A stretch of DNA of 64,000 bases, from the NCBI GenBank assembly GCA_020465985.1, contig JAANYP010004395.1, positions 1,128,501 through 1,192,500 on the forward strand, read 5' to 3'. The notes below the pieces were generated by a model, which saw only the letters and a program-made list of their open reading frames with translations, did no database searches and was not told where the DNA came from. The position numbers were made by a program, and so were the translations under genes. Source of the DNA: Centrapalus pauciflorus (lineage: Eukaryota > Streptophyta > Magnoliopsida > Asterales > Asteraceae). The first letter of the stretch is position 1, and every line of letters begins with the position of its first letter. This document shows, in pieces, positions 50,816 through 63,450 of the stretch.

Positions 50816-51834
50816 TGAACATAAATATATATAAAGCCCAGACTGTTTACCAATTAACCCGCAATTTTGAACCTTTTTTAGGGGTAACGTATGGAATTCC
50901 TTTATTAGTTGGCAATGGATAGAGAGAGCACATGATATGATGATGATCTAATTAGTGGATTGCCATTGTTAGGGGGCCCAAATTAAAGCCCAACTATTCA
51001 AACCATCAAGACCTGACCCAATAAAAATAACAGATAACAAACAAACAATCACAGTTGATCTCTTGGGCTATAACTTGATCTCCCGGCTCCTCCCTCGTAA
51101 TTCTATTCCTATCGGTTTTTGGGAATAAAAAATTGCAATAAAAGGAAGAACTAACTAGCATTTCAGTTCATATACATCATTACTAGTGGAAACCAAAAAA
51201 CTTCTCAATTCTGTGATTCTCGACATACATTCTTCCTTAAAACTTTATAACATGTTTTTTTAGTTATCTGACGGGAAGAGAATTTTCGCTACGTTTTTTT
51301 ATGAAATACCCTAACAAACCTAACATCAAATATTACTCTCTTTTTTTCATTTACGGATTAAAGAATTAATATATCTAATTTTTGCTTGTATAATATCTTA
51401 AATGTAAATTAACTTTTTTATATTCGTTTTATTAATATGAAATTTACAATAATATTTTTACATTTAGTAACCAATACTAAATATATTGTTGTTAACATAT
51501 TCCCTTAGACTGTGTTCCTAGACAAAGGTTTTGGTAGGAAAAGACGGGGTAGGAAGGAAAACGGAAAAAAAAAATTAAAACTAAAAGCTATCTTTGGAAG
51601 TAACATGTAGAGCTTTCATCTTATATAAAAAAGGCTCTTTTATAAAACGCTAATACTAAAAGTTACAGATACAACTACTTTTACTAAACATATTTATAAA
51701 TTTAAAAAGCTCCAACTCATTTAGAAAACTTCAGCTCTCAAAAGCTCAGGCTATTAAAAGTACAATCTTATAAAAACAGCGCAAGAAAAAGTGTATAATT
51801 GTCTAACCCCATAAAAAAAATTAAATGACAACCC

Positions 51835-52025
51835 ATAAGAGATAAATGGTTATTTGTTTTTTAAGAAGTTAAATGTCTGAAGTCTGAAACCATGTCTGAA
51901 ATTAAAAGAATGTATTAATATATGAAATTTAGAGGCTCTTAATTTTAATTCAGATTATTTTCATTCTCTTAAAATTCAGAGTATAAAACATCTAAAGTCT
52001 GAACTTAAACAAACAATACAAATTA
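51835..52025. mobile_element. Degraded relative of the 56789-57046 MITE
   Basis: It shares TTTTTTAAGAAGTTAAATGT, CTGAAGTCTGAA and an end AACTTAAACAAACAAT with that family, but the termini are decayed. Confidence 0.45.
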
Positions 52026-52329
52026 TGATAATATTTAAAATTTAGATTTCGGTCCATTTTCGGACGCACTTAATTGCAAATAAACATTAAAAAAAAAAAA
52101 ATTGACTGGGCCTCTTTCTCCCTTAGCCCAACCGAGAGCACAAAAATAATCATTCCCTTTTACTTCTTTGACCCAACTAGCACATCCCACGTTCCCAACT
52201 TCCCCCCGAAAAGAACAGCAAAGGACAGAGCGCAAGAGGGTCGGTCGGAACATTCGATTTGCAAGGAAAGAAAGCAACCGCCTTTACCGGTGGCAATTTG
52301 TATCATATCAATAGATTAGAAATTTAAAA

Positions 52330-53780
52330 GAATGTTAAAAAAAGTAACTATTATTCATTGTATTTAAAAAACAGATGAATAATTATACTTTTCTTGTATT
52401 GTTTTTATAAGAAATAATATTTATATGATTTAATTTTATGTTTACGTAGATTTTATGTAACCAACTATTTATTAAAAATTATTCACGCAATACATGAGTT
52501 CATAAACTAGTATATTTATATCGTTGTCTCCACATGATCAATTTTTGTAAGATACTTTTTATAAATATGTTCTGTGTGGTTAATCAATTTCTGGCATATG
52601 CATAAAATAAGAGGTTACCATAATTTAAATTAGAGCATTGGTAAATAAGGAAGCAAAATAGATAAACAATTAATGTAACTTTATATTAATTTATCTATTT
52701 CAAAGCATGAATTATATATAATAGAATATAGATCATTTCACCGTGCAAAAGTACTCAGAATGTGAATGAAATTGTGTTCCAGATTAAGATGCAATAGTTT
52801 AATTAATACAACGGTTTCAAATTATCTAATAAGACTATATATATATTTCGTTAAATAAAAATGTATCTATAGATTAAATTTGAAACAAAAGAATCCATAA
52901 AAATAGAACACATAGCCATCTATTTATGATATTGTATACATATTTAAACATCTGAACCACTTGGAAGTTGGATCTCTCTCTTTCTCTCGATCTCATCATT
53001 CCCCTGACGTTTTCCGCCCAATCACCGCTGTCAGTTGGCTGACGAACGCTTTGTGATCACAGTAAAGGTTAGTTTTTACAGATCCTCTGCCTTCTTTCAT
53101 GGTGGCGCGCGCAAGAATTATGGTTTTTTTATTTTTCTCTCTCTCAGTATCTGAATGCATAATTTTCTTGTTTTCATGCCAACGTGCATGTCTAATTTTG
53201 TATACATATGATATGATCCACTAAGTGGTGGGTTTCTTTTATAATTTGATAAAAAAATTATATTTTTTTTGTACGTTGAATTCAATTACTTAGATCTACC
53301 ATAAAGATTTGTTTTTTCTTAATTTTTTTCTTTTCTGGTGGGTTTGTTACATGACTGAAGTTTTTAGTGATTAATCTGCTTGTTTGGTTTATTGCCTAAT
53401 TCGATCCTTTTTTGCTGATTATAAATATATATATATATATATACTTGAGGTACGTACGTAAAGAGTTTCTGATGCGGATCTTGTTAAGTTGTCAACATCT
53501 GATGATGATTAGTTAAACACGTTTGTATAAAACCATTACCATTAATATGATTCTGTTAAGAAGTAATCTGCTGATTAATTTTCATAACCATAATTTACAA
53601 ACATGATGTGTTACGTTTTATTAATTATTCGAAAATTATTACACACACATATGTATATATAGCCTGATATATAGAATTAAAGTCTCGATGATCAGTGCTG
53701 ATTTGAAAACTAAAAGGATCAATTAAGTTGTGCAGTGGTAATTTGATGTTTTGCTAGCTGTTGGAATTATATATCGAAGA
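52330..53780. other. Upstream region and probable leader of the NPF8 gene
   Basis: The sequence is AT-rich up to about 52970. A CT-rich stretch (CTCTCTCTTTCTCTCGATCT) then begins, which is plausible leader sequence. A donor-like AAAG|GTTAGT at 53068 and acceptor-like GCTAG near 53757 suggest a 5'UTR intron, but this is not provable here. Confidence 0.4.
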
Positions 53781-53784
53781 TCAA

Positions 53785-55845
53785 ATGACAGACGACGATA
53801 TCTATACGACCGATGGAAGTGTTACCATCAATAACCAGCGTGCCATCAGGAAAGATACTGGAAACTGGAAAGCTTGCCCATTCATTCTTGGTATATATAC
53901 CTAGATTTATTTCTTAATTAATTAGTCATTACTCATTCTGATCCATATTTGTTTGTTTGTTGATATATTATATAGGTAATGAATGTTGTGAAAGATTGGC
54001 GTACTATGGAATGAGTACCAATTTGGTGAACTATCTCGAGGATCGTCTTAACCAAGGAAACGTACGTGCATCAACAAACGTCTCGAATTGGTCAGGAACT
54101 TGCTACGCTACACCCTTGCTCGGGGCTTTCATAGCTGATTCATACTTGGGACGATACTGGACCATTGCTTGTTTCTCCATTGTCTACTTCTTTGTAAGTC
54201 CCTACGTTATATGTTTATAAAGCTAGAATCCTTTTCCAACATTTGTTTTGATCAGATAAAGTTAAGTTTTTTAAGCAAGAAAAATAAACTTTGTGTAGGG
54301 AATGACATTATTGACACTAACAGCCTCCGTCAGAGGACTAGAGCCGCACTGTAATGCCGATGGTTGCAACCCAACTTCAACCCAAACTGCGGTCACCTTT
54401 GTGGCCCTCTACTTAATAGCCTTAGGAACCGGTGGCATCAAACCATGTGTGTCGTCTTTCGGGGCTGATCAGTTCGATGAAACTAACAAATCAGAAAGGA
54501 AAAGGAAAAGTTCATTTTTCAACTGGTTCTATCTTACCATCAACGTCGGTGCACTTTTCGCATCATCGATTTTGGTTTGGATTCAAATGAATGTAGGGTG
54601 GGGATGGGGGTTTGGTGTCCCGGCTGTTGCTATGGCTATTGCGGTTGCCTTTTTCTTTTCGGGGAGTCCTTTGTATAGGATTCAAAAGCCTTCAGGAAGT
54701 CCGTTGGTTAGGCTTTGTCAAGTCGTAGTCGCATCGTTGAGAAAATTTAACGTCAAAGTTCCAAAAGATAAATCGCTCCTTTACGAAAGTGCTGATAGCG
54801 AAAGCCATATCATTGGCAGCCGCAAGCTCGACCACACCGATAAATTCAGGTGCTATGTATCGATTGCTACAGTAAACTAATGAATCAATTCTATACTTTC
54901 TTTCTTATCTCCAATTGTAAATCCTTTTACGTACCAACAACCAATGTGATGTAAATTAAGTTGTTATTACATATGTTTTATGACTTTGTACGAACGAACT
55001 ACAGGTTCTTGGATAAGGCTGCAGTGGAGACAGATTTGGATCTTGGCAGGGACTTGAAAAATCCGTGGAAACTATGCACCGTGACTCAAGTTGAAGAGTT
55101 GAAATCGGTCATCCGATTACTCCCCGTTTGGGCATCGGGTATCGTATTCGCTGCGGTGTACAGCCAAATGAGCACCATGTTTGTCCTCCAAGGAAACACC
55201 ATGGACCAACACATTGGTCCTAACTTCAAAATACCATCGGCTTCTCTTTCGGTTTTCGACACCCTCAGCGTCATCTTATGGACTCCTATATACCAGCATC
55301 TGATCATCCCCATCGCCAGAAAATTCACCCGCCACGAACGAGGCTTCACACAGCTCCAACGAATGGGAATCGGGCTATTCATCTCTCTATTCGCCATGTT
55401 GGCGGCAGCGATCTTGGAAGTGTTTCGTCTAAAGTACGTCCGCAAACACGACTTGTACGAGGAGGAAACAATCCCGATGACAATCTTCTGGCAAGTCCCT
55501 CAGTATCTGCTGATCGGGTGTGCAGAGGTATTTACGTTCATCGGGCAGCTGGAGTTCTTTTACGACCAGGCACCAGACGCGATGAGGAGCTTGTGTTCGG
55601 CATTGTCGTTAACGACGGTTGCGTTGGGGAATTACCTGAGCACGGTGCTGGTGACGGTGGTGTCGAAGGTGACAACGAAAAACGGGAAGCCGGGGTGGAT
55701 TGCAGACAATTTGAATAAAGGGCATCTTGATTATTTCTATGGACTGTTGGCATTATTGAGCTTGTTGAATTTGTTGGTTTATTTGGTGATTGCAAAGTGG
55801 TATACGTACAAGAAGGTTATTGGCTACCCAACTCGAGCTCCTTAA
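53785..55845 (+). CDS. NPF8-type di/tripeptide transporter (PTR family), 4 exons, 571 aa
   Basis: Exons: 53785-53890, 53976-54193, 54299-54849 and 55005-55845. All junctions are in frame with GT-AG introns. The product matches the NRT1/PTR FAMILY 8 group (Arabidopsis PTR1, PTR5 and PTR2) closely along its length. The proton-coupling ExxER motif is intact (E38-CC-E41-R42). The PTR signature GTGGIKPCVSSFGADQFD starts at residue 151, and the family block with FYDQAPDAMRSL lies in the C-terminal half. Twelve membrane helices are expected from the alternating hydrophobic segments. The family moves di- and tripeptides with protons across the plasma membrane or tonoplast. Adjacency to an OCTOPUS-type gene recalls At5g01170-At5g01180 (PTR5, NPF8.2), so NPF8.2 is the likeliest counterpart, though 8.1 cannot be excluded. 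Confidence 0.92.
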
Positions 55846-56780
55846 TTAATTAAGTCCATCTCTTTGTTTATAAATATTAATTAACACAAGATATATGATG
55901 GAGTTTTTATTTAATTTCTGAGTTTGAATTTCTTAAATAGTGATCGATATAGGTCTATTGAAATTGTATTTGATATATATATATGTAGAGCTTTGATTTC
56001 AACCGGCAAATAAATTAGCGATTTGTATTTGAAGTCCACACCGTAAAATCTATCTGTTTGACCTACCTTTCGTTTATAGAATCTACCTTTTGTATCCTTT
56101 AATTATAGATTATAAGGGCGGATCCATGAATTTTTATCCCTGGTGTCAGCAGCTTAGAGAAATTTCAAGTGTTAGGTTGCCAAAAAAAAAAAAAAAAAAA
56201 ACAAATATGGATCGGGTCACCGAGACTAATATAACAAGACGGATTAGGGATTTAAACAAGTCGGGCTCGAATTTGTTAAGGCTCGAACTTTTTATTTATT
56301 TATAAATATTAAGCATAGGCTTGACTCGTGAATGATTTTATAATTTTCTAACTTAATGATAAACTAAGTAAACAATTGATTGACAAATATATAATCCTAA
56401 GTTAATGATAAACTAATTAGCCAAGAATTGAGGTTGAAACTAAACATGTATTTTGGATAGTTGAAATATATTGAAAACTTATTGAATTGAATAGTTAGGA
56501 GAAAATGACTAAATTATCAGTAGTCCAAGTTCTTCGATATCCATCTCACATGCATCAGTCTGCATCATCATTATCATTTAGAGTTTTAATATTTAAATCA
56601 TAATTAAATAAATAATTGATAAAAAGTAAAATAAATCTTTTTTCTATATTTTTCCTTTTATATGTTAGTATAAGTGAGCGACCACTAATCAAAAGCAAAA
56701 CCAATGAGATGAATTATGAGATAAAATGGGAATCGGACGTCCAACTTGAAGAATGAATTACAGAAAAGAAGAATAAAGAA
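55846..56780. other. Intergenic DNA between the two NPF genes
   Basis: I see no gene. A poly(A) run lies at about 56182-56200 and a (TA)n stub near 55972-55984. Confidence 0.5.
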
Positions 56781-56788
56781 GTTATTTA

Positions 56789-57046
56789 GGTGTTGTTTGT
56801 TTTTGATTCAGAGACTCTTAAAAAGCTCTTAAGTCTAATATTCAGATGAATAATGAATTCAGATTGTTTGTTTAGTTTCAAACTTCAGAGATTGCAACTT
56901 CTGAATTTACCTCTTAGAATTAAGAGTTTGAGAGTTGTCTGAACTAAATTAAGAGCCTCTTAATTTCAAATCTTAAAACTTCCTCTTAATTTCAAACGTG
57001 GTTTTCAGACTTCAGACATTTAACCTCTTAAAAAACAAATGACCCC
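56789..57046. mobile_element. MITE with TTA target duplication (Harbinger/Tourist-like)
   Basis: The left GGTGTTGTTTGTTTTTGATT and the right-end reverse complement GGGGTCATTTGTTTTTTAAG are inverted. TTA flanks both sides (56786-56788 and 57047-57049). It contains many AAGAGG/CCTCTT and CTTCAGA motifs. It lies about 300 bp upstream of the following gene. Confidence 0.8.
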
Positions 57047-57350
57047 TTAGTTTAAGAGATAATACAACTGTCCAAATCTGTATCCAAGTCAATGGTCTCT
57101 CTTTATGATTTTATTACAATTATGACTTCCATTTGTTACATGATTTCTGTTGTTGATGTAAGAGTGTTTGAATCTCTTGGAAAATGATTTGGTACTTTCC
57201 CTCTTATTAAGGAGACAAAATTCAAAAGAAGAAGAAGAAGAAGAAGGATTCTCTCTCCCCAATCCAGCTTCCTCTTTTTCGATTTACTTCCACATTATTT
57301 ACTTCCAGATTTCGATTTGTGTGTAACCAACCTTCAACGTCAACACAATT

Positions 57351-59468
57351 ATGACTTCCTTTGTTAGGATTTCAGGTAACAATCCTTCCTTCCATTGATG
57401 TTCCTTCATAAGCCTTTCAATTTTTTTTTTTTTGTTTTTTTCGATTTTCTTTTTGCTCTGTTCTTCGTTCCGTATCTGATGCTTGCTTTCATTCAAAGCT
57501 AATTAATTACATGTCTTGTCTGCATTTGCTTTTCACAATCTCTGTGATTCTGTAAAACATTTTTAACTTCTATCTGTAATATTCATGGAGAAACGGTTGT
57601 GTTTTGTATATTTTATGTTGAATTTCACAAAGTGTAATTATTCAAATACAATGGATATCTTAGCTTATCTTTGGTTTTACTTGATTTGATACGAAATTTC
57701 AGCACTGATGTTAGCGGATGTGTTGGCTGCATTTGCAATGTATGTGATGATGAACTACTTAACAAATGTATGGAATCTAAACACTACACATGCTGCTGGT
57801 ATCATTAACATTTGGAATGGAATCACCCCGACTTTGACCATCATCTTCGCCTTCTTCGTTGATGCCTTCATTGGGGACTACTATATGCTTGTGTTTTCTA
57901 GTATCGTCTACACCATCGTGAGTGATTCACTGCTCGATAGCGTTAATTTGTTTGAATGATGTAATTTTAATCTAATTTCATGCAGGGGTTAGGATTATTG
58001 TCCATGTCAACGCCACCCGTCTTTGGGCCATGTAATGATTACAAAGAAAAATGTGTTGGCTACACACAAAAGGTCTTGTTTTTTACTGCATTGCCGTTGA
58101 TAGCAGTCGGGATGGCCGGTCATGTAGTCTCCTTAGCATCATTTTTGGAACTACAAACCAAAAATGAAGAGGAAGAGGAAGAGGAAGGTAAAGAGGGAAA
58201 TAAAGTATTTTGGCAAATCCTGGGCGTGATTATGATTGTGGTTGTATCAATAGCTGGAGGCATTGCACTGCCATATATAAAACCATGGTCAATCCGGTTT
58301 GGGATTCCAGCCATATGTACGTTGGTCGCAACGCTTCTGTTCTTGAGTGGATCTCTAGGGTACAAACACAAGAAACCCGAGGGAAGTCCGCTAAAAACCA
58401 CTCTAAGAGTTTTTGTGGCCACTGCTCGTAAAATATCACGACCAATCCCTAATTCTAAAGACCTCTACAGCGACGAGGATGCTCATTCCACCAGCAGCCT
58501 CAGGTTTTTCTGTTATCCCATAGCCATACTCTCTTTAGCTCTTTCATCCAAAACACAACACTGATTTCTTAGCGATTTATTACAAAAACACGTACAGGTG
58601 TTTAGACAAGGCTGCTATTGTGTTACCAGAACAGCAACGAACGAAAAATTGGGCGCTTTGTAGCGTTCGCGAAGTTGAAGACACAAAAATAGGCATTCGC
58701 ATGGTCCCAATGTGGCTGACCTTTATTCTGATCGGGGTAGTGCTTTCTGTAGGAAACACTTACTTTCTTGAGCAAGCTAATCACATGGACAGAAAACTTG
58801 GAAAGATAAAGATCCCGATTTCAATCTTCCTTTTGTTCTATACTTGCTCAAGTGGCGTATCTTCGTACTTTTATAGCTTCTTGACGATGTGCTTGCCAAA
58901 CAAGAAGTACGCCCCGCCACTTGGAATCGCTACAGGTATGGTTTTCTCCGTGTTATGTTGCATAACCTCTGCAAAAGTGGAAACTCGAAGACTAAATGTG
59001 ATTAGGGATCATGGTTTGCTGGACAAGCCTGATGACAGGATCCCAATGAGTATATTCGCTTTGCTGCCACAGTTTATGCTTCTCGGAGCAGTTGATGGGA
59101 TTGGGAATGCGAGTATTACAGGTTTTTTCAGGCACCAAGTCCCCGAATCAATGCACAAGTATTTGATGTATTTCACAAAGGGTGTGTTAGGATTAGGGAC
59201 CATGGCTAGTGTTTTATCTGTTTATATTGTGGGGAAGGTGAGTGAGAGAAACCAAAAGCCAAACTGGTTTCAGTCAACGTTAAATAAGAGCCGTTTGGAT
59301 CGATATTATTGGACGCTAGCTGCACTAAGCGCGGTTAATCTTGTTATCTATGTTATTGTTGCATCTTTTTACAAGTACAAGGAATCATTGAAAGAAGAAG
59401 AAGCAGAAGCAGAAGCCGGAGAAATTAAAGAAGATTTCAAAGACAACGTGAATTGTTGTTGTTGTTGA
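57351..59468 (+). CDS. Divergent NRT1/PTR family member, NPF5.5-like, 4 exons, 542 aa
   Basis: Exons: 57351-57375, 57703-57917, 57986-58503 and 58598-59468. The frame is continuous. Exon 1 encodes only eight residues (MTSFVRIS), so the start rests on splice logic. The fold is that of the major facilitator/POT family: about 12 hydrophobic segments, a DAFIGDYY block, and RMVPMWLTFI and IPMSIFALLPQF blocks in the second half. Two family hallmarks are altered. The ExxER position reads MLADV (residues 11-15), and the GTGGIKP...FGADQF signature is replaced by GMAGHVVSLASFLELQ. A Glu-rich loop lies near 141-148, and the protein ends in four Cys. Substrate is unknown. NPF5.5 (At2g38100) is proposed from the divergence pattern and from its closeness to a DUF740 gene (At2g38070) in Arabidopsis. 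Confidence 0.85.
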
Positions 59469-59975
59469 GGTTAGATTATGCTATGTTTGTATTGATTAAT
59501 TTGATTCATGCTTGTGCATTACATTTGGGTGCATTGTTGGCGTCAATTTAATGTATGTAACATCTATTGGAAGTGTATATAACATCCATGATCTTTTAAC
59601 CTTTTGTTAATTGGTTACACGATGCATAATTATTATTATATGATCAACTTCTAATCCCAACATTCATATTCACTCACTTGTGTATGTGTTTTTAAATATC
59701 ACATAACACGTTCAATGCTACTCTTAAATCTACATAGAACTCCAATGAACTATAACTGTGACTTGATTGATGTTTGGTACATTAAACATTTTGATATATT
59801 TTATATTTTGAAGCTTTGAATATATTTATTTTTATATGTATGTTACTTAGAATTTTCGGGCCAATTGGCATAGTTTTCATTTGACACGTGATTTACAATT
59901 TTTTATTTAAATAATAATTCAATTAACAGTTGCTATGTTTTTTGAATTGTGTTACTTAATAGTCACTCACCGGCA
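59469..59975. other. Intergenic DNA before the TRM7 gene
   Basis: I see nothing beyond AT-rich sequence and the presumed 3'UTR of the NPF5.5-like gene. Confidence 0.5.
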
Positions 59976-59979
59976 ACAC

Positions 59980-60317
59980 CAGTTACCCAACTGACTTCTC
60001 CATCTCCCTCTTGTCTCTCGCTCCATCTCTCTCTCTCTCTCTCTCGCTCACTCGCTTGGCTCCCTCTCGCATTCGCAACCAACGGCGGTGGCCTAAACCC
60101 TAGCGCCGCCGCCGCCACCGCCACGCACCGTTGCCGCACCATCGCTCAGCCTCACCACTCAACACTCACCCACCACTCTCTCTCACTCGACTGCCGCCAC
60201 CAGTGCTCACTCATCTCACGGCTGCGACCACTACACAACCGCCGCCGCTGACTAGGAACGGCCGCAAGTGCAGCGCCGCCTACAGAACCGCCGCCGCCCG
60301 CCAAACCTAGTTTCCAG
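59980..60317 (+). promoter_or_regulatory. Probable 5' leader exon of the TRM7-type gene
   Basis: A sharp GC-rich, CCGCC-rich and (TC)n-rich segment starts near 59995. It contains a telo-box AAACCCTAG at 60095-60103, an element common at plant genes for translation and RNA processing. It ends at TTTCCAG|GTTGGT (60317). The nearest matching acceptor before the coding start is CATATTAG at 62920, implying a leader intron of about 2.6 kb. The 100-codon open frame across it is low-complexity and not supported as protein. Confidence 0.5.
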
Positions 60318-62920
60318 GTTGGTTTTCTTATCTCGTTTTATTTATTTTTATCTCATTACCGATTTCACAATACAACTGTATCATAGCATAAACACAATAA
60401 CATTAAGTATAAAAAGTTTGATACTTTGATTAAATTGGAAACGTGAACAACTGCTTGGTTTGTTTCTGCTCTTCTCGACGGCACCTTGAACAGCTAGTTA
60501 GGGTTTAAGGTATAAATCTGATTAGGGTACGTTTTTTGATTTTCTTAGCAGTTACATTATTTATAAGATGTTGATATAAACCTACTATCTGGGTACGGGC
60601 TTGGGCTCGGTTTCATTTAGTTAAAGTTTGTTAATTTGCAAATTAAACCCGTCTTATTTAGTTTAGTTTAGCTGAGTTATAATAATTATCACTCAGGCCC
60701 ATCTGATTTTAATTTTAGTTAATTTAACACTGATTTATTAACTAACTGTTATAATTATTATCTATTTACATATTATTATTATTAGTATTAACATCATTTT
60801 AGGCTTTTAGAAATTTGGGTAATTACAGGTAAATCCAACACCCACAACATCTACATATAATCAATAGGTTCTGGAAAAACCAGTCTTTAATATATAATAT
60901 ATGATCTATTGTTTTGAGTTTGTCTCTGGCTTCACCTTCATTATTTCTGCCTCCAACAATCTGGCCATGAAGGGGAGTTACAAAGCTTTACAAACACGAG
61001 ATATGAATTCTGTAATGCAGAAATTATAAAAGAAAGCAGATATAGATGATGGAGAATTGGAGATGTAGGTATGTCTGTGGGTAAATAGCAAGGGGGAAGG
61101 GACTAGGGAGTGTATATAGATGTTGCAAAAAACTGAGTCCGTTACACTTGGGCACTTGGTGTTAGCCAAGTTGATTGTGGTCGGATTCATCTACCATATT
61201 GATAGGCTATAATACTTTAGTCAGGTTGCATTTAGTGGTCTTCTCCTATAAAAGTCCATGAAATACACATGCTTGCACCACTTGCACAAACAGTCCTTTC
61301 ATGTTCATTTTGAAGTAGAACGTACAACAGAAGTGTGATTGACTTTGTACTTTTGACAAACATGTAGGTAGATCCAGTGTAGAGTACTTGTGCATGTTTG
61401 ACATTGTATTTTTGAACACATATGTACATATATTTATAGGTAAATGAATGTCCATGTTTCTCTATTCTGAAGTGTGTAACTTTAATTGGAGTCTAGTGCT
61501 AATGTAAAAATTTATAGTGCCAAACTGCCAATGTGTCAATTTGTTTCTATTTTTGGTGGTGTTACAGAAAGTGCTGTAAATCTAGTTGGAGTAATTTGAT
61601 TTGACTTACATATTGGATGATACAAGGTAGATAGTCAATTGAACCTTATTGAACATGGGAAATTAGAACTCATTTCAATCTTTTGGGGTGGTTGTTGATT
61701 GTAGACATAGAATTCTTGCAAATCCTTGATAATGTCTTGGTGGGTCACATTGTATATTAGCTGCTCCATTTTGTTTGGGGCAAAATGAAATCATTCCTTT
61801 CTCATTTAATATTTGTCATTTCATTTTATCAAGCAATCTTTTTGTTCAAAATGATTCAGAGGTTTAATTTAAAGAGTTGGTCATTTTTCATTCAGAATGC
61901 CCATTTAAAACTCGTATCACCCATTTCTCATTGATGCTAGTTCTAGATAAGCCTCTAAATCTTTTGAAACCTTTATTCATTTAAGCACTTATTCATCAAG
62001 GTTTTGGAAAGAGACACATAGATTTCACTCCTACTGTTGGAGGTGAGCACTTTAGTAAATATGTGGTCGTCAGGTAGTTTCTGTATCCCTTAAAAAATCA
62101 AAATAAGACCACATTAAGGTTGCAATCCTTTTACTCTGTGATGTTACCCTTGCTTCCCATTGCATCGTCTCTAGGTATCTCTATTTCTCCCTCCCTTCAC
62201 ACACAAAAATCTGTCTAGCTGTCATTCTGTCTATACATGTGTTTTGTTTTGCCAATTTGACTTGAGATGTCCTTAATTGACTAGATAAATATATGAGCTG
62301 TGTGAATACGAGTTTCTAGAATTAGCTTGCAGGATGATTTTAGTAGTCTGGATTTGAAGAAGTTATGGATTTATGGTGAACACTTGTCGCCTTGTCAGTA
62401 AATTGTTGTGTTGTACTATATGCTTCAGTCATCTGTATGGGCGGTATGTAAAGATTTGGAACAAAATTTAAACTACGGCCTTATATGAGTTCCTTAATTT
62501 TTGAGAGGTAGTACTAGATTTGAACTCATGTCATTGGCATATGGTGTATCTGATGTTTTTCTTTTAAATTGAGGGTATACTGATATCCTAGTCCCAAGAC
62601 TTCGAAAATCGAAGACAAATTTTGTAAATGCTCCCTTCAGTTCATGAATATTACATTATTTGATCAGACATTCAGATGTATAGGACATTCTTGAAGGGAA
62701 TGTGTTTCAACTTTCATGGCTCAGACGGAGTATCGTGTATTTATGGCTGAATCTTTTGTTAATGTTCAAGTTTATTTATTTCTTATTATCTTTCTTTTAA
62801 GGTTTTCTATAGCATTCTATGGGAATAAGAGTTTGTTTGGAGGTACTTGAAGTATTTACCTTCTATCCTTATACTATCTGAGTTCTAAGTCCTTATCTAA
62901 AGGTTGGTTTTACATATTAG
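60318..62920 (+). other. Probable 5'UTR intron of the TRM7-type gene
   Basis: No coding region or bounded element was found in this 2.6 kb. It is AT-rich, T-biased sequence consistent with intronic DNA. Its intron status rests on the splice-site reasoning given for the leader exon. Confidence 0.4.
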
Positions 62921-62940
62921 AGGACAAGCAAGTGCAGATA

Positions 62941-63450
62941 ATGGGAAAAGCTTCGAGAGACAAAAGGGTATTATTGTTGTTTCCATGGATTAGATTATCT
63001 TTCTATTTTATTGGTGTCTGATCATAGCTTGACGAGATAAATTTCACATAGGACATCTACTACCGCAAAGCAAAAGAAGAAGGCTGGCGTGCACGAAGTG
63101 CCTTTAAACTTCTTCAGATTGACGAGGAGTTCAACATCTTTGAAGGTGAATATAAAATGAACTCTGGATTCCCTTATTGCTTCTTCAATTGGCAATTTAG
63201 CATTTGGCATAATACCTTTTGATATTTTTGATATCGTTAACTTCCAGGAGTTAAGCGTGTGGTAGATTTATGTGCTGCACCTGGTAGCTGGAGTCAGGCA
63301 TGTGATCATGCATTATAATATTATATTTTTATCATATACATGTTTGATGTATTAATATTGCATTTTTTGGCTTTAAATATCCAGATATTTTTTTTTGTAG
63401 GTTTTGAGTCGTAAATTGTATCTCCCATCTAAGCTATCATCGGATTCAAA
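62941..63450 (+). CDS. TRM7/FtsJ-type tRNA 2'-O-ribose methyltransferase, 5' part (runs past the window)
   Basis: Coding exons visible: 62941-62967, 63052-63145, 63248-63297 and 63401-63450 (73 complete codons). The protein starts MGKASRDKRDIYYRKAKEEG. The FtsJ fold is shown by RSAFKL with K28, the expected first catalytic Lys of the K-D-K-E set, and by the SAM-binding motif DLCAAPGSWSQ at residues 47-57. Yeast Trm7 methylates the ribose at positions 32 and 34 of tRNA anticodon loops; the plant homologue is TRM7a (At5g01230 from memory). The remaining two thirds lie beyond the right edge or in later exons. Nothing coding was recognised in 63451-64000. The third intron must be GC-AG to keep the SWSQ-VLSRKL reading. 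Confidence 0.9.
63298..63400 (+). other. GC-AG intron of the TRM7-type gene
   Basis: The exon with the SAM motif must end after CAG at 63297, and the next begins GTTTTGAGTCG at 63401. The donor is then CAG|GCATGT. The nearby GT dinucleotides give the wrong phase. Confidence 0.7.

Noticed and set aside
59949..60251. A 100-codon frame rich in Ser, Leu and His before the TRM7 gene
   Set aside because: It is low-complexity CT/CCG-rich sequence that better fits a leader exon. No family resemblance.
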